The notes beneath the pieces were generated by a model. That model worked only from the letters and a program-made list of their open reading frames with translations, made no database searches and was not told the origin of the DNA. DNA of 5,980 nt. Source: G020354645 sp050053515. Lineage in GTDB: Bacteria; Desulfobacterota; Desulfobacteria; Desulfobacterales; G020354645. Where the stretch lies: NCBI GenBank assembly GCA_050053515.1, contig JASFTQ010000303.1, forward strand, positions 1-5,980, read 5' to 3'. Shown one piece after another: positions 5,257 through 5,980 of this stretch (position 1 is its first letter; each line of letters begins with the position of its first letter). Made by a program: the position numbers and the translations under genes.

Positions 5257-5980
5257 ATGGAAATCCAGCATGATCGCCGACGTTGGCTAAGAGAGGTGTT
5301 GAATCCTCCGGAGATCGGAATTCTGCACACCGGCAATCAGGGATTTATCCCCGGAATCCATACCACCAAACAGCCAACTGCTTTATACGTGGATTTGCTC
5401 AATCGAAGCATGGGTGGCGTAATTATAAAAACGAAATGGGAAATCGAGCCTGAAATTTCGTTTTATTTGCAGATATTTAATTCGGTTGAAGAATCCTGGG
5501 ACTTCGTCCGGGCAACAGCAAAATGGAGAAATAAAGATACAACCAATCCGTCGTACAACCTCATTGGGGTTGAGTTTCAAGCACCGAACCAATCGGACGC
5601 ACACCCGACGCTTGAAGATGGTGGGATAAAAAAGATACCGCTTCCGGCCGATTATGAGTTTCTGAGGCACACGTCACTGTTTAAATTCATCAACAGAAAT
5701 CTCGTTTGTCCGCTTTTAAACAGTTTATCCAGCAGACAAATAAAGGCGGGTGAAAAATTCATCACTCAGGGAACAAAAAGTGATTTCCTTTTTATCATTC
5801 AAAAAGGATCGTGCCTTGCCAGTGTTGAAGAAAACCAAAAATTACGATCTCTGGGGAGATTGTCGGACGGCGATCATATGGGTGAAATGGTGCTGTTGAC
5901 GGACAGGCCGCAACGCATGCATTTTTACGCTGAAAAGGATATGGAACTTTGGGGATTGAGCAGGGCCCAATTTGACAAAA
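5257..5980 (+). CDS. PilZ-like plus cyclic-nucleotide-binding domain protein, 3' end missing
   Basis: The frame is open for 241 codons to the window edge. The ATG at 5257 follows AGAAAGGA (5241-5248) with eight bases of spacing. Residues 1-107 resemble a PilZ domain: an arginine-rich start (DRRRWLR, giving R8xxxR12) and NRSMGG (49-54), which fits the D/NxSxxG motif that contacts c-di-GMP. Residues from about 150 resemble a cyclic-nucleotide-binding fold of the CRP/PKA type: AGEKFITQG, FLFIIQKG (177-184), GDHMGE (205-210) with the conserved Glu at E210, then R220 near the place of the phosphate-binding Arg. The Ser/Thr usually next to that Arg is Met here, so cyclic-nucleotide binding is uncertain. 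There is no signal peptide or membrane helix so far. A DNA-binding, enzyme or transporter domain may follow outside the window, so the output is unknown. Confidence 0.75.
   Translation, partial: MEIQHDRRRWLREVLNPPEIGILHTGNQGFIPGIHTTKQPTALYVDLLNRSMGGVIIKTKWEIEPEISFYLQIFNSVEESWDFVRATAKWRNKDTTNPSYNLIGVEFQAPNQSDAHPTLEDGGIKKIPLPADYEFLRHTSLFKFINRNLVCPLLNSLSSRQIKAGEKFITQGTKSDFLFIIQKGSCLASVEENQKLRSLGRLSDGDHMGEMVLLTDRPQRMHFYAEKDMELWGLSRAQFDK

Overview
The window looks like chromosome from a sulfate-reducing member of the Desulfobacterota, probably near the Desulfobacteraceae. The main reason is the left end. It carries three genes that fit the Tmc transmembrane redox complex, a module known from sulfate reducers: the tail of a membrane cytochrome b (tmcC), an HdrD-like iron-sulfur protein (tmcB) and a small acidic tetraheme cytochrome c3 (tmcA). 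They are spaced 25 and 19 bases apart with good ribosome binding sites, so they form one operon. In the family, periplasmic electrons enter through the tetraheme cytochrome, cross the membrane through cytochrome b and reach the cytoplasmic HdrD-like subunit.

The most notable non-coding feature is at 1901-2131, just after tmcA. It is a 215-base element with 33-base terminal inverted repeats (29 of 33 matching, the outer 13 perfect), two internal hairpins, no convincing gene, and a perfect 8-base direct repeat (ATCTAATT) on each side. This is the structure of a MITE-like non-autonomous transposable element with its target-site duplication. It separates tmcA from a stand-alone CheY-like receiver protein (2174-2524). 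Removing it on paper puts the two genes 67 bases apart, so the receiver may once have been the last gene of the tmc operon.

From 2525 to 2753 there is a foldable non-coding stretch ending in a strong intrinsic terminator (2693-2734). The terminator's T-run ends only 19 bases before the start chosen for miaA (tRNA dimethylallyltransferase, 2754-3674). miaA converges on ald (alanine dehydrogenase, minus strand 3721-4833), with 46 bases between their stop codons.

From 4834 to 5256 there is a 423-base region between divergent genes. It has a possible ald promoter on the minus strand, a GC-rich foldable patch with no gene that I can see, and a sigma70-type promoter (TTGACA, 18 bases, TAATAT). That promoter overlaps a dyad and leads to the last gene. 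The last gene starts at 5257 and runs off the window. It joins a PilZ-like c-di-GMP-binding domain to a cyclic-nucleotide-binding domain, and what follows is not visible.

Most of the window is ordinary metabolic and housekeeping sequence. The items worth a second look are the transposable element, the reversed order of the Tmc genes with a receiver next to them, the terminator-like leader of miaA, and the two-domain second-messenger protein.
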